64,000 nucleotides of DNA from an uncultured Collinsella sp. GTDB lineage: Bacteria > Actinomycetota > Coriobacteriia > Coriobacteriales > Coriobacteriaceae. The DNA is taken from NCBI GenBank assembly GCA_900542085.1, contig UQMK01000001.1, positions 62,001 to 126,000 on the forward strand, in the 5' to 3' direction. Of this stretch, positions 24,242-32,561 are shown piece by piece (positions within the stretch are counted from its first letter, which is position 1; the number at the start of each line of letters is the position of its first letter). Made by a program: the position numbers and the translations under genes. The notes under the pieces were generated by a model that saw only the letters and a program-made list of their open reading frames with translations, ran no database searches and was not told the DNA's origin.

Positions 24242-25354
24242 CTAGTCGCGATAACGGTAGTACGCCGCGCAGCTGCCCTCGGAGCTCACCATGCACGGGC
24301 CGACGGGGTGCTCGGGCGTGCAGGTGCGGCCAAAGAGCGGGCAGCTGTTCGGCGTAATGGCCCCGCGCAGCACGTCGCCGCAGCGGCATCCACGCGGCTC
24401 GACCGTCGCCTCAACGGGCACGTCAAAGCGAGCGCGGGCATCAAAGCGCGAGAACTCGGGGCGGATAGAAAGGCCCGAGTTGGCAATCGGCCCCAGCCCG
24501 CGCCACGTGGTGCCGCATGGCTCAAACACCTGCTCGACCAGCTGGCGCGCCACGGGGTTGCCGTCTGCGTTGACGCCACGGCGGTAGGCGTTGTCGATCG
24601 CGGGTCTGTTCTCGACAACCATCTGGACCAGCATGCAGATGCCCTGCAGGATATCGACCGGTTCAAATCCCGTGACCACGCCCGGGGTATTGAACTCGTC
24701 GACCAAAAAGCTAAAGGGCGCCAAGCCCGTGATGGTGGCGACGTGGCCCGGCAGGATAAAGCCGTCGATGGCGGTCTCGGGGTCGTTGGCGATGGCGCGC
24801 AACGCCGGCGGCGTGGTCTTGTGGGCGCAATAGACCGAAAAGTTCAAAAGCCCGCGTGCCTCGGCCTCCAAGATGGCGGCGGCGATGGTGGGCGTCGTAG
24901 TCTCAAAGCCCACGCCCATAAAAATGACCGGACGATCGGGGTTTTGCTCGGCGATGTCGAGCGCGTCGAGCGGGGAATAGACGATGCGGATGTCGCGCCC
25001 TGCCGCCTTTTGCGCAGCGAGCGAGGTGGACGATCCGGGCACGCGCATCATGTCGCCAAAGGTGGTGATGATGGCGCCGTCTATGTTGGCGAGCGCGATC
25101 GCGTGGTCGATGTCGCGGTTGGCGGTTACGCAGACGGGGCACCCCGGGCCACTCAGCAGCTTGAGCCCGGCCGGCATAATGGAGCGAAAGCCATAGCGGC
25201 CGATGCTCACGGTGTGCGTGCCGCAGACTTCCATAAGGTTGATGGTGCGGTCGCCGACGAGTTCATGGATGCGTTCGATGAGCTCGCGGGCCAGCTTGGA
25301 ATCGCGAAATGCCGAAAAGTCGATACCGGAGCGAGCCGGCTGTCCGGCCGCCAC
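24242..25354 (-). CDS. hypD: Hydrogenase maturation protein HypD
   Basis: 370 residues. HypD is the Fe-S scaffold on which Fe(CO)(CN)2 is built with HypC. Conserved motifs are NLMEVCGTHTVSIGRYG, SGPGCPVCV, the TFGDMMRVPGS block and GFETTTPT. The C-terminal cysteines (CRCGDVLRG, CPLFGRTCTPEHPVGPCMVS, GSCAAYYRY) bind the 4Fe-4S cluster. The GTG start overlaps the hypC stop by one base (TAGTG), so translation is coupled. Confidence 0.97.
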   Translation of the reverse strand: MAAGQPARSGIDFSAFRDSKLARELIERIHELVGDRTINLMEVCGTHTVSIGRYGFRSIMPAGLKLLSGPGCPVCVTANRDIDHAIALANIDGAIITTFGDMMRVPGSSTSLAAQKAAGRDIRIVYSPLDALDIAEQNPDRPVIFMGVGFETTTPTIAAAILEAEARGLLNFSVYCAHKTTPPALRAIANDPETAIDGFILPGHVATITGLAPFSFLVDEFNTPGVVTGFEPVDILQGICMLVQMVVENRPAIDNAYRRGVNADGNPVARQLVEQVFEPCGTTWRGLGPIANSGLSIRPEFSRFDARARFDVPVEATVEPRGCRCGDVLRGAITPNSCPLFGRTCTPEHPVGPCMVSSEGSCAAYYRYRD

Positions 25355-25614
25355 TAGTATGCCTCGGCCGGGTTGCTGGCCAGTTGGTCTTCTACGACCA
25401 GTTCGGTCATGGTGTTGACCAGGTCGAGCGTCTCCTGCGCTTCCTGCTCGTCGACGATCTGGATGCCAAAGCCGGCGTGTACGAGAATATAGTCGCCAAC
25501 CTGCGCCGTCGGCACGAGTCGTAGCGACACGGGGCGCTCGATGCCCATCATGTCGACGGTGGCCTTGAGGTCGTCGTCGCGTTTGACTACTTTACCGGGA
25601 ACGGCAAGGCACAT
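25354..25614 (-). CDS. hypC: Hydrogenase maturation chaperone HypC/HupF
   Basis: 86 residues. It starts MCLAVPGKVV, the invariant HypC N-terminus whose Cys2 carries the iron centre after Met removal. It ferries the Fe(CO)(CN)2 group from HypD to the hydrogenase large-subunit precursor. AAAGGGGA precedes the start. It overlaps hypD by one base; a 134-base gap separates it from hypF upstream. Confidence 0.97.
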   Translation of the reverse strand: MCLAVPGKVVKRDDDLKATVDMMGIERPVSLRLVPTAQVGDYILVHAGFGIQIVDEQEAQETLDLVNTMTELVVEDQLASNPAEAY

Positions 25615-25748
25615 ATTGTTCCCCTTTTAGACGCTTTGCGCTGGATAGGCGCTCAATAATCCATCAGTTGATGGTAGCGCTCGCGGGGTTTGCGGGCAAA
25701 CGCGTTACGCCTGTGAGACGGCTGGGCACAGCGGCGTGTGAGGGCGAG

Positions 25749-28220
25749 CTACTGCGATGCAATCTGCGCAAGACGAGCGCTTGCGACCGCCGCCTGACCG
25801 TAGGCGATGCAGCCGTCATTGACGGGTATGGTGTGGGGGACCAAGACAGCAAGGCCCGCGTATTTGAGCTCGCGGGTGAGGAGCTGGAGCAGAAGTCGGT
25901 TCATGAACACGCCGCCCGAGAGCGCGACGGTGCCAATGCCCTCGCGCGCGCAGATTTCGGTGGCGATGCGCGCCGAGGAGCGCGCGATGGCGACATGGAA
26001 GTCGAGTGCGAGCCTGTCGGCGGGCGCTCCGGCTTCGATTCCCTCCAAAAGTGCCTCAAAGAGTGCTTTCTGGTCCAGCACATCGGGGCCGTCCAACCAC
26101 GATGGGCCAGATGTGGAATAGCCGACGTTGTCGTCGGGAAAACGGGCGATTTTGCCGTCCAGTGCACGCCAAGCGGCGGCTTCGAGCTCGATGGCGGGTT
26201 CGCCCTCGTAGGTTGCCTGGCCGCAAATGCCCAAAATCGCGGCTGCGGCATCAAACAGGCGACCCATACTGCTGGTGCGCGGACTGTTGATGCCGCGCTC
26301 GATCATCGTTGCCGTTATGCTGCGCGTTTGCTCATCAAGGCTGTTCAAGAGCCCCACGGCTCCTGGGTGCTCGAGCAGGTCGAGCTCGCTGAGCAGGGCA
26401 AAGGCGTTGCGGCGGGCATCGTGTACGGATGCGGCGCCACCGGGAAGCGCCCAGGTGCGCAGATGCGCGACGCGCTCAAAATCGGCGAGATGGGCGACAA
26501 GAAACTCACCGCCCCATATGGTGCCGTCGGTGCCGGCACCCGTGCCGTCGAAGGCGATGCCGAGGACGCGTGCATCGGGCGCAAGCCGGCCTGCGGCAAT
26601 CGCCTCTGCCATGACGCTCGCGATGTGCGCATGATGGTGCTGGACTTCGATAAGCGGCAGATTGTGCTCCCGTGCCTGCTCGCGCGCCCATTGGCTCGAC
26701 AGATAACTGGGATGCATATCGCATGCCAGGGCGGCAGGCGCCAGGTCAAAGAGGTTATCCAGACGCGAGCGCGCGGCGCTCCAAGCATCGAAAGTCGCAC
26801 CGTTTTCGACATCGCCGATATGCTGCGACACAAAACAGGCTGCCTCGCCGTTCGTCCCTTCGCGCGTGAGTGCGATCGTGGCTTTTTGCTGCGGCCCGCA
26901 GGCGAGCACACAGGGCGTGGCGTTGTCGAGCGCCGGCAACGACAGCGGCTGCGGCGCATATCCGCGTGCGCGGCGCACGGGCATGACGACCCCGTCGACT
27001 ACGCGTACTACGGAGTCGTCGTAGCGCGACAGAATCGCGCGGTCGTTACCGAGCAGCGCATCGGCGATGCCGGCGGCAACAAGGTGCTCCCATGCAAGGG
27101 CATCGTCGGTCTCGATGGGCTCTTCGCTCAGGTTTCCGCTGGTCATGACGATTGCGTGCATACCGTGCGCCGCAGCTGCGGCGAGCAGCAAATGTTGAAG
27201 CGGGGTGTAGGGGAGCATGACGCCGAGCTCGGGCAAGTCGTGCGCGACGGATGGTGCGAGTTCGAGGGCGTTGAGGGAGCCGTGGGCGTCGTTGCCGGCC
27301 GCGCGGCGGCGTAGCAGTACAATGGGACGAACGCTACCGGCCAGCAGGTCGCGCTCAACGCCATCGACATGGCACAGGCGCTCGGCGTCGGCAAGGCTGC
27401 GCACCATAACGGCAAGCGGCTTATTACTGCGACGCTTGCGACGGCGCAGCTCGCACACCGCCTGTTCGTTGGTGGCATTGCAGGCCAGGTGGAATCCGCC
27501 CAGACCCTTGATGGCGACGATGCCGCCGCCTGTCAGCAGCTCGACGCAGCGTTCGATGATGGCATCGCTGGCCTCGCGCGTGGAGCCGACGGCTGGTGTT
27601 GCGTCGACACCCGCTGACACAACGCCGCGATTGGCCTCGCGCCACGTAATATGCGGTCCGCAATCAAAGCAGGCATCGGGCTGCGCGTGAAACCGCCGAT
27701 CGAGCGGGTCGGCATACTCTGAGGCGCAGGTGGGGCACATGGGAAAGCGATCCATCGAGGTAGCCGCTCGGTCATAGGGCAGCGAGCGGATGATGGTAAA
27801 GCGCGGTCCGCAGTTGGTGCAGTTGATAAAGGGATAGTGAAAGCGTCGGTCGGCGGGGTCGAACAGCTCGCGCAGGCAGTCGTCGCACGTGGCGATGTCG
27901 GGCGAGATGAGCGTCGTGTGGGCAGTTTGATCCTGTGACGCCACAATGCGAAAACCCTGCTCGTTAGCGGCGTCCCAGTTGCCGGGTGCTAGGTCCATAA
28001 CCTCGACATGTTCCACGCGAGACGCCGCAGGCGCATGCTCGGAAAGCGCGTCAACAAATTCGTCGAGCGACTCGCTGAGAGCGTGCGCCTCGATATGCAC
28101 GCCATCGCCCGCGTTAAGCACCCAGCCGCAAATGCCGTGCGCCATGGCCTCGCGATACACAAACGGTCGCATGCCGACACCCTGCACAATGCCCGTTACA
28201 TGGATATGCGCATGTCGCAT
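25749..28220 (-). CDS. hypF: Carbamoyltransferase HypF
   Basis: 823 residues, the full four-part enzyme. Acylphosphatase domain: HVTGIVQGVGMRPFVYREA, residues 1-90. Double zinc finger: CDDCLRELFD, CTNCGPRFT, CPTCASEY and CFDCGPH, ~105-200. YrdC-like domain: GGIVAIKGLGGFHLACNA, ~230-400. Kae1-like carbamoyltransferase: HHHAHIASVMAE, FDGTGAGTDGTIWGGEF and ALSGGVFMN. It activates carbamoyl phosphate and modifies HypE for cyanide-ligand synthesis. The start 28220 is set by GAAGGAGGG four bases before; a start at 28235 is less likely. It follows nikR by 29 bases and probably shares its transcript. Confidence 0.96.
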   Translation of the reverse strand: MRHAHIHVTGIVQGVGMRPFVYREAMAHGICGWVLNAGDGVHIEAHALSESLDEFVDALSEHAPAASRVEHVEVMDLAPGNWDAANEQGFRIVASQDQTAHTTLISPDIATCDDCLRELFDPADRRFHYPFINCTNCGPRFTIIRSLPYDRAATSMDRFPMCPTCASEYADPLDRRFHAQPDACFDCGPHITWREANRGVVSAGVDATPAVGSTREASDAIIERCVELLTGGGIVAIKGLGGFHLACNATNEQAVCELRRRKRRSNKPLAVMVRSLADAERLCHVDGVERDLLAGSVRPIVLLRRRAAGNDAHGSLNALELAPSVAHDLPELGVMLPYTPLQHLLLAAAAAHGMHAIVMTSGNLSEEPIETDDALAWEHLVAAGIADALLGNDRAILSRYDDSVVRVVDGVVMPVRRARGYAPQPLSLPALDNATPCVLACGPQQKATIALTREGTNGEAACFVSQHIGDVENGATFDAWSAARSRLDNLFDLAPAALACDMHPSYLSSQWAREQAREHNLPLIEVQHHHAHIASVMAEAIAAGRLAPDARVLGIAFDGTGAGTDGTIWGGEFLVAHLADFERVAHLRTWALPGGAASVHDARRNAFALLSELDLLEHPGAVGLLNSLDEQTRSITATMIERGINSPRTSSMGRLFDAAAAILGICGQATYEGEPAIELEAAAWRALDGKIARFPDDNVGYSTSGPSWLDGPDVLDQKALFEALLEGIEAGAPADRLALDFHVAIARSSARIATEICAREGIGTVALSGGVFMNRLLLQLLTRELKYAGLAVLVPHTIPVNDGCIAYGQAAVASARLAQIASQ

Positions 28221-28249
28221 GCGACCCTCCTTCATTGAAATGTGTGCTG

Positions 28250-28756
28250 TTACAGCCCCAGGCTCTGCTCGGTGGCGGCGCAGGTGAGCTCGCCGTGTTT
28301 AACCCCGCGCAGGCCCAGCAGACGGTCTGCCAGCTCGTAGACGCGCTCGCCGCGACCCTTAAGCGCCAGAATCTCCAAACAGTTGTGGTGATCCAGATGC
28401 ACGTGCATGGTCGATACGATCTCGTCGGTGTAGTCGTGTTGCACCTCGTCCAGGCGGCGCGTCAGGTCGCCGGTGTGATGGTCGTAAATCATGGTGAGCG
28501 ACCCGATGACCTGCTCGTCGGGCGTTCGCATCTGCTCCTTGGCAATCGAGGCGCGAATCAGGTCGCGCACGGCCTCGGAGCGGTTGGCCACGTCACCGCG
28601 GCGTGCGATCTGCTCGTCAAAGCGGCGCAGCAGGTCGTCGGGCGCGGTGACCGAAAAACGGACCAGCTCGGAGGCGGAGCCGCTGCAACGGCAGCCCGCG
28701 TCGCCGGTCGGCCCGTGCGAATGCTCGTGCCCGCAGGTGTGCTCGTGCTCGGCCAC
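28250..28756 (-). CDS. nikR: NikR-type nickel-responsive regulator with His-rich N-terminal tail
   Basis: 168 residues. A ribbon-helix-helix domain (LVRFSVTAPDDLLRRFDEQI, about 31-80) precedes an ACT-like nickel domain with the ligand pattern HVHLDHHNC near 117-125. The first ~25 residues, HEHTCGHEHSHG and CRC, are an extra His/Cys-rich tail absent from classical NikR (about 130-140 residues). NikR binds Ni and represses nickel uptake; here the position directly before hypF suggests that it tunes hydrogenase maturation. The GTG start is one base after the stop of the small upstream gene. Confidence 0.92.
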   Translation of the reverse strand: MAEHEHTCGHEHSHGPTGDAGCRCSGSASELVRFSVTAPDDLLRRFDEQIARRGDVANRSEAVRDLIRASIAKEQMRTPDEQVIGSLTMIYDHHTGDLTRRLDEVQHDYTDEIVSTMHVHLDHHNCLEILALKGRGERVYELADRLLGLRGVKHGELTCAATEQSLGL

Positions 28757-28757
28757 G

Positions 28758-29006
28758 CTACACCAGCTTTACGGAGCCAACGGAGTTGTGGTCGGCCTCG
28801 ATGGCCTCCTCGTAGCCCTCGAGTGCGTCGTGCGCCTCGTGGAGCGCCGCCATGGCGGCCTCGAGCTTGGCACCAATGCGCTCCATATCAAAGTTCTCGG
28901 TTGCATGCAGCAGCTGATGGCTCCACTCGTGGGCGAGCTCGATCGTGTCGTCGACCTGCTTGACGCTCATGGCAAGCTGGCTCATGTTCATTCCGACGTC
29001 ATGCAT
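28758..29006 (-). CDS. Small helical protein upstream of nikR, unknown
   Basis: 82 residues, entirely predicted helix, with many histidines and acids (DDTIELAHEWSHQLLHATENF, ALHEAHDALEGYEEAIEADH). No transmembrane or signal segment. It starts MHDVGMNMSQLAMSVKQVDD and is preceded by AAAGGAGA. The stop is one base from the nikR GTG, so the pair is translationally coupled. It may be a nickel-handling or hydrogenase-linked factor, but there is no homology on which to say so. Confidence 0.65.
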   Translation of the reverse strand: MHDVGMNMSQLAMSVKQVDDTIELAHEWSHQLLHATENFDMERIGAKLEAAMAALHEAHDALEGYEEAIEADHNSVGSVKLV

Positions 29007-29077
29007 GGGAAATCTCCTTTTGTACGGGTCTATTCAGTGGTTCAGATTCTACTACGCCCGCTTTGCGCATCGCCGCA

Positions 29078-29116
29078 TAAGAAAACGGGTGCGAGTCCGT
29101 CTGACCCGCACCCGTT
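29078..29116 (-). terminator. Terminator downstream of the thioredoxin gene (minus strand)
   Basis: On the minus strand AACGGGTGCG and CGCACCCGTT form a 10-base stem around 13 bases and are followed by TTC. It lies about 110 bases after the thioredoxin stop; the intervening DNA also contains an eight-base hairpin, GTGAGCGG/CCGCTCAT, but no gene. Confidence 0.6.
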
Positions 29117-29226
29117 CACTGGGGGCTGTTTGTGATTACCATACTATCCGTGGTCGCGGGCGCAGCACCCGGCTCTCCGGTGAGCGGCGCAAAACCGCTC
29201 ATGGACGGCAGCGCATGACCGGCGTA

Positions 29227-29547
29227 TTACAGGTGCTTCTCAAGCAGCGCCTGCAGCCTGGCCTTGGGCAGCGCGCCAACGGAGCGGTCGATTTCCTCGC
29301 CGTTCTTAAAGACAACCAGCGTGGGGATGCTCATAACGCCAAACTTCATGGCCAGGTCCTGATTGTCGTCGACGTTGCATTTGGCGACGGCGAGTTTGCC
29401 GGCCAGCTCGTCGGCCACTTCGTCAACAATGGGCGAGAGCGAGCGGCAGGGACCGCACCACGGTGCCCAAAAATCAACCAGCACGGGAAGGCTGCCGTTA
29501 ACGACGGAATCGAAGTTCTCGGGGGTAATCTGCTTAATGTCAGCCAT
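29227..29547 (-). CDS. trxA: Thioredoxin
   Basis: 106 residues with the redox motif FWAPWCGPC near residue 30, the cis-proline loop MSIPT and the C-terminal KARLQALLEKHL helix; all normal for a cytosolic thioredoxin that reduces protein disulphides. GGAGGTCACC before ATG 29547 sets the start. It stands alone: thioredoxin reductase is not in the window, and the next gene is divergent. Confidence 0.96.
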   Translation of the reverse strand: MADIKQITPENFDSVVNGSLPVLVDFWAPWCGPCRSLSPIVDEVADELAGKLAVAKCNVDDNQDLAMKFGVMSIPTLVVFKNGEEIDRSVGALPKARLQALLEKHL

Positions 29548-29649
29548 GGTGACCTCCATAGTGCGACGCGGCTCGGCCGCGTAAAACTCAGTACGACCGT
29601 GCTTATACCCAACGGCCCGCAATGCAACCACTCGCGGGCGGCTCTTTTA

Positions 29650-29655
29650 TATAAT
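29650..29655 (+). promoter_or_regulatory. -10 box of the following gene
   Basis: TATAAT within TTTATATAATGG, 28 bases before the ATG at 29684. It rules out a start at 29654. No good -35 is seen. Confidence 0.55.
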
Positions 29656-29683
29656 GGTGGGCACGCAAACGATTGGAGAGCGC

Positions 29684-30259
29684 ATGCCCACGTCACAAAG
29701 CCAGAAAAAAGAAGCTATCGCCCAGGCGACCGAGCAGGAGCTCGCATCGCTTGCGCGCCGCGGCGTGCGTATCGCAGGCAACGCGTGCTCGCCGATTGTG
29801 CTGGTAAAAGGCGATTTAGACGATGCCGAGCGTGCGGGCGGCGAGCTGGCTGCCGGTCCGGACGGTGCCGCCCTGCGCAAAGCGCTCGGCGCCATCGGCT
29901 ACGCGCCAGAGGATTTTTGCGTGCTGGCAAGTGTTGCCGGCGCGGGCGATGGGGCGGTTGCGACAGGCGAGGGCCTGCCGTGCGAGCTGTTCCGCGAGGC
30001 GCTCGAGGCCTTGGACCCCGAGGCGGTCCTGCTGTTAGACGATCGCGCGGCCGATACCATGCGCGAGACCTATGCCGACATGCTCGTGGCAATCGACGAC
30101 TTCGATACCGCCATGCTCAAGCCTGGCTTGGTCGCCCATGTGCAGGGTCGTCGCGTGCTCGCGCTCGACGGTTTTGAGGCGGCGCTCACTGACAAAGCCG
30201 CCAAGCAGCGCATGTGGGCATACATCAAGCAGCTGACCCCGGCAGCCGCGCCGCTGTAG
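29684..30259 (+). CDS. Uracil-DNA-glycosylase-superfamily-like protein, divergent
   Basis: 191 residues. The order of segments recalls family 4 uracil-DNA glycosylases: SPIVLVKGDLDDAERAGGEL (where UDG has GEAPG...D..G.PF), GPDGAALRKALGAIGY, then LDPEAVLLLDDRAADTM (UDG: P.vivaLG..A). The catalytic GExP and the Fe-S cysteines of family 4 are missing, so catalysis is doubtful. It may be a non-catalytic fold member, or the likeness may be chance. TTGGAG lies six bases before ATG 29684. It converges with the GHKL kinase gene. Confidence 0.5.
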   Translation: MPTSQSQKKEAIAQATEQELASLARRGVRIAGNACSPIVLVKGDLDDAERAGGELAAGPDGAALRKALGAIGYAPEDFCVLASVAGAGDGAVATGEGLPCELFREALEALDPEAVLLLDDRAADTMRETYADMLVAIDDFDTAMLKPGLVAHVQGRRVLALDGFEAALTDKAAKQRMWAYIKQLTPAAAPL

Positions 30260-30319
30260 CGGACCGGAGCCGGCAAGGCGGCCCTGACGGGTCGAGCGCG
30301 GCGCCGACTTGTCGCGCCC

Positions 30320-31597
30320 TTACATCACGGCGCGCAGCTCAAACCGGTCGCCGTTGATGCGAAACTGGCAGTTGCCGTTCATGCGTTCGACGGCAAGCTT
30401 AATGCTCTTGGTTCCAAAGCCGTGTCCGGTGTGCCCGGCTACGGGCATGCCGTCGACCATGCGCGGCGGGCGCCCAAACGTGTTGGAGACCAAAAGGAGC
30501 AGTTGCCCGTCCTCGCAACGCAGGTCCAGATCGACAAATCGCTTGCCCTGGGGAGCGGCGCTTGCGGCGACGATGGCGTTGTCCAGGGCGTTTGAGAGCA
30601 CGCTAAACAGATCGACGTCGGCTACATGGACGCTCTCGGGCACGGCAGCGCGCAAATCGGCGGTGATGCCGTTTCGGTTGATATCGGAGCTAAATGACGA
30701 AAGCACGATATTGACCGTGTCGTTGGCGCAGTAGCGGCGCACGGCGGTGCGGTCGTTCGTCTCGCAGAGCTCGTCGATGCGCTCGAGTGCCTCGTCGATG
30801 CGGCCCTCTTCGATCAAAGCCGCAAGGCCGCGCAGGAAGTGCCGCATGTCATGGCGGAGAGCCGAAAGCTCGCGTCCAGATTGACGCCAAGCCTCGAGCT
30901 CTTTGATGGCTGCGTTGTCGCGGGTCGCAAGCATCCAGCGCTCGCGCTCGGCGGTTTCCTTTGCCTCGTATTCGCGCAGATACACAGCAAGAAACATAAG
31001 GTAGAACGCGCAAAGCGCAAACGCCAAAAACTCAACCGTCACCACGGAGCCCGAGTGGAAGAGCGTGGTGTAGACGTTGGTGGCGTAGTCAAAGATGTAA
31101 TAGACGAGCGGCAGGATGAGCAGAATCTCGAGCTCGGTGGGGGTTTTGACCGCCAAGCGCGGACCGATGTCGCTTGCCCAATGCAGCAGGATCGCAAAGA
31201 CGACGGCCGTGGTGATAATGCGTGCCACGTAGTACGCGATTTGCGAGTCGGTGGCGGTGAGCGCGGCGATGCCCATCCAGTTGCTGAACTGGCAGCTCAG
31301 ATAAGCACTGGTGACGCCCAGCATAACGAGCAGCGGGCTCAGGCGATAGCGTGCGCACAGATAGATGACGAGCGGCAGATGCACGACGAGTGGATATACC
31401 TGACGGGCGAAAAGCTCGCCGCCGACGGCATTGGCGAGGCCGAATGCGCATCCGGTTGCGGCGCCGACCATCACCAGCTCAAGCACGTGACGCCGGTTGA
31501 TCTCGATACCGCAGAGCGCCGCCGAGGCAAAAACGCCAAAAAGTAGGGTTGTTGCGTGGTGAATTGCCCAAAGCATCATCTCGGTCGTGGGGAGCAT
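30320..31597 (-). CDS. GHKL-type sensor histidine kinase (AgrC-like)
   Basis: 425 residues. Six or so membrane helices (residues ~1-205) are followed by a helical linker and the phospho-acceptor region ELSALRHDMRHFLRGL. The GHKL ATPase shows N-box DLFSVLSNALDNAIVA and G-box GHTGHGFGTKSIKLAVERMNG. This is the plan of AgrC and other peptide-sensing kinases. The start is set by GGGAGG and by the TAATG overlap with the response-regulator stop. No peptide precursor or AgrB-like protease gene is next to it, so the signal is unknown. Confidence 0.88.
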   Translation of the reverse strand: MLPTTEMMLWAIHHATTLLFGVFASAALCGIEINRRHVLELVMVGAATGCAFGLANAVGGELFARQVYPLVVHLPLVIYLCARYRLSPLLVMLGVTSAYLSCQFSNWMGIAALTATDSQIAYYVARIITTAVVFAILLHWASDIGPRLAVKTPTELEILLILPLVYYIFDYATNVYTTLFHSGSVVTVEFLAFALCAFYLMFLAVYLREYEAKETAERERWMLATRDNAAIKELEAWRQSGRELSALRHDMRHFLRGLAALIEEGRIDEALERIDELCETNDRTAVRRYCANDTVNIVLSSFSSDINRNGITADLRAAVPESVHVADVDLFSVLSNALDNAIVAASAAPQGKRFVDLDLRCEDGQLLLLVSNTFGRPPRMVDGMPVAGHTGHGFGTKSIKLAVERMNGNCQFRINGDRFELRAVM

Positions 31598-32319
31598 TAG
31601 CGCCTCCCGCCCTCGAACCGTGCTGCAAAGTAGGCATCCTGGAAACCCTGCTTGCAGCTGCGCGCCAGCGGGATGCAAGCGCCCGAGCGCATGACGATAT
31701 CCGTACGGTTGAAGTGGTCGATATTGCGCAGGTTGACCTGGTAGCTACGGTGACATTTAAAGAAGCTTGCGTTTTTGGCCAGCTGGTCCTCGATGTTGCG
31801 GAACGGCTCGAGCGCCTCGATGTCGCGCCCGTCGCGCAGGTGGAATACCACGTGCTTGTTGCGGGCCTCGGCATATTCGATATCGGACAGGCGCAGGGCA
31901 TGGTAGCCAAAGGACGTTTTGGTTACGAGCTCGTCGGTCACGGCGGGTCGCATGCTCGAAAGCTCGTCGAGCAGTTGCGCCAGGCGTTCGTACGTTACGG
32001 GCTTGAGCAGGTAGTCGAAGGCGCGGACCTCATAGGACTCCAGCGCGAACTCGGGCGATGAGGTGAGGAACACCAGACGCACGGCGGTATCGGATTGGCG
32101 CAACTCCCGCGCGGTGTCCATGCCGTTGACGAGCGGCATGATCATGTCGAGCAGAATGATGTCGGCGCGCGATGCAGCATGGCGGGCCAGCAGGTCCTCG
32201 CCGCGCGTGACGAGCGCAACGTCGACTGCCGTGCCCGTCTCGGTCGACCAGCGGTCGATCATTCGGTGCAGTCTATCTAGAAAAGCGACGTCGTCGTCGC
32301 AGGCGATAATCTTGAGCAT
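31597..32319 (-). CDS. LytTR-family response regulator (AgrA-like)
   Basis: 240 residues. The receiver spans ~1-120: acidic pocket DDD at 8-10, phospho-acceptor D58 in ILLDMIMPLVNG, lysine in LLKPVT. A LytTR DNA-binding domain is in ~140-235 (ALRLSDIEYAEARNKHVVFH, FKCHRSYQVNLRNIDHF). LytTR proteins typically bind paired direct repeats in promoters of surface or competence genes. It is the first gene of the two-gene operon and is divergent from the giant surface-protein gene, a plausible but unshown target. AGGGGG precedes ATG 32319. Confidence 0.93.
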   Translation of the reverse strand: MLKIIACDDDVAFLDRLHRMIDRWSTETGTAVDVALVTRGEDLLARHAASRADIILLDMIMPLVNGMDTARELRQSDTAVRLVFLTSSPEFALESYEVRAFDYLLKPVTYERLAQLLDELSSMRPAVTDELVTKTSFGYHALRLSDIEYAEARNKHVVFHLRDGRDIEALEPFRNIEDQLAKNASFFKCHRSYQVNLRNIDHFNRTDIVMRSGACIPLARSCKQGFQDAYFAARFEGGRR

Positions 32320-32561
32320 TCGAGCCCCCTTAGTAGTTCGATTTTGCCACATTGGGTGCGCGCCGCCCGCGGAGGCGTGTCCCATTTGCGCCCCAAGGCG
32401 TGCAACTCGCGCCAAGCGGCAGGGCGTCAGTTTTGACGACCGCACAATACTCCATGGATACACACGTCAATCGATGCCGGCGGTCGGACGGGGAATCATG
32501 CCGGCCGCCGGCGCCAAGCGATAACGAACATTGCGAAAGCATAGGGGTAAGGGGAGCTGTG

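Noticed and set aside
23099..25357. 752-codon plus-strand frame over hypE and hypD
   Set aside because: Antisense to two conserved maturation genes with diagnostic motifs.
29120..29226. Possible structured RNA or riboswitch between thioredoxin and its terminator
   Set aside because: There is a GTGAGCGG/CCGCTCAT stem and other GC-rich pairing, but no match to a riboswitch consensus I know, and the position is 3' of a gene.
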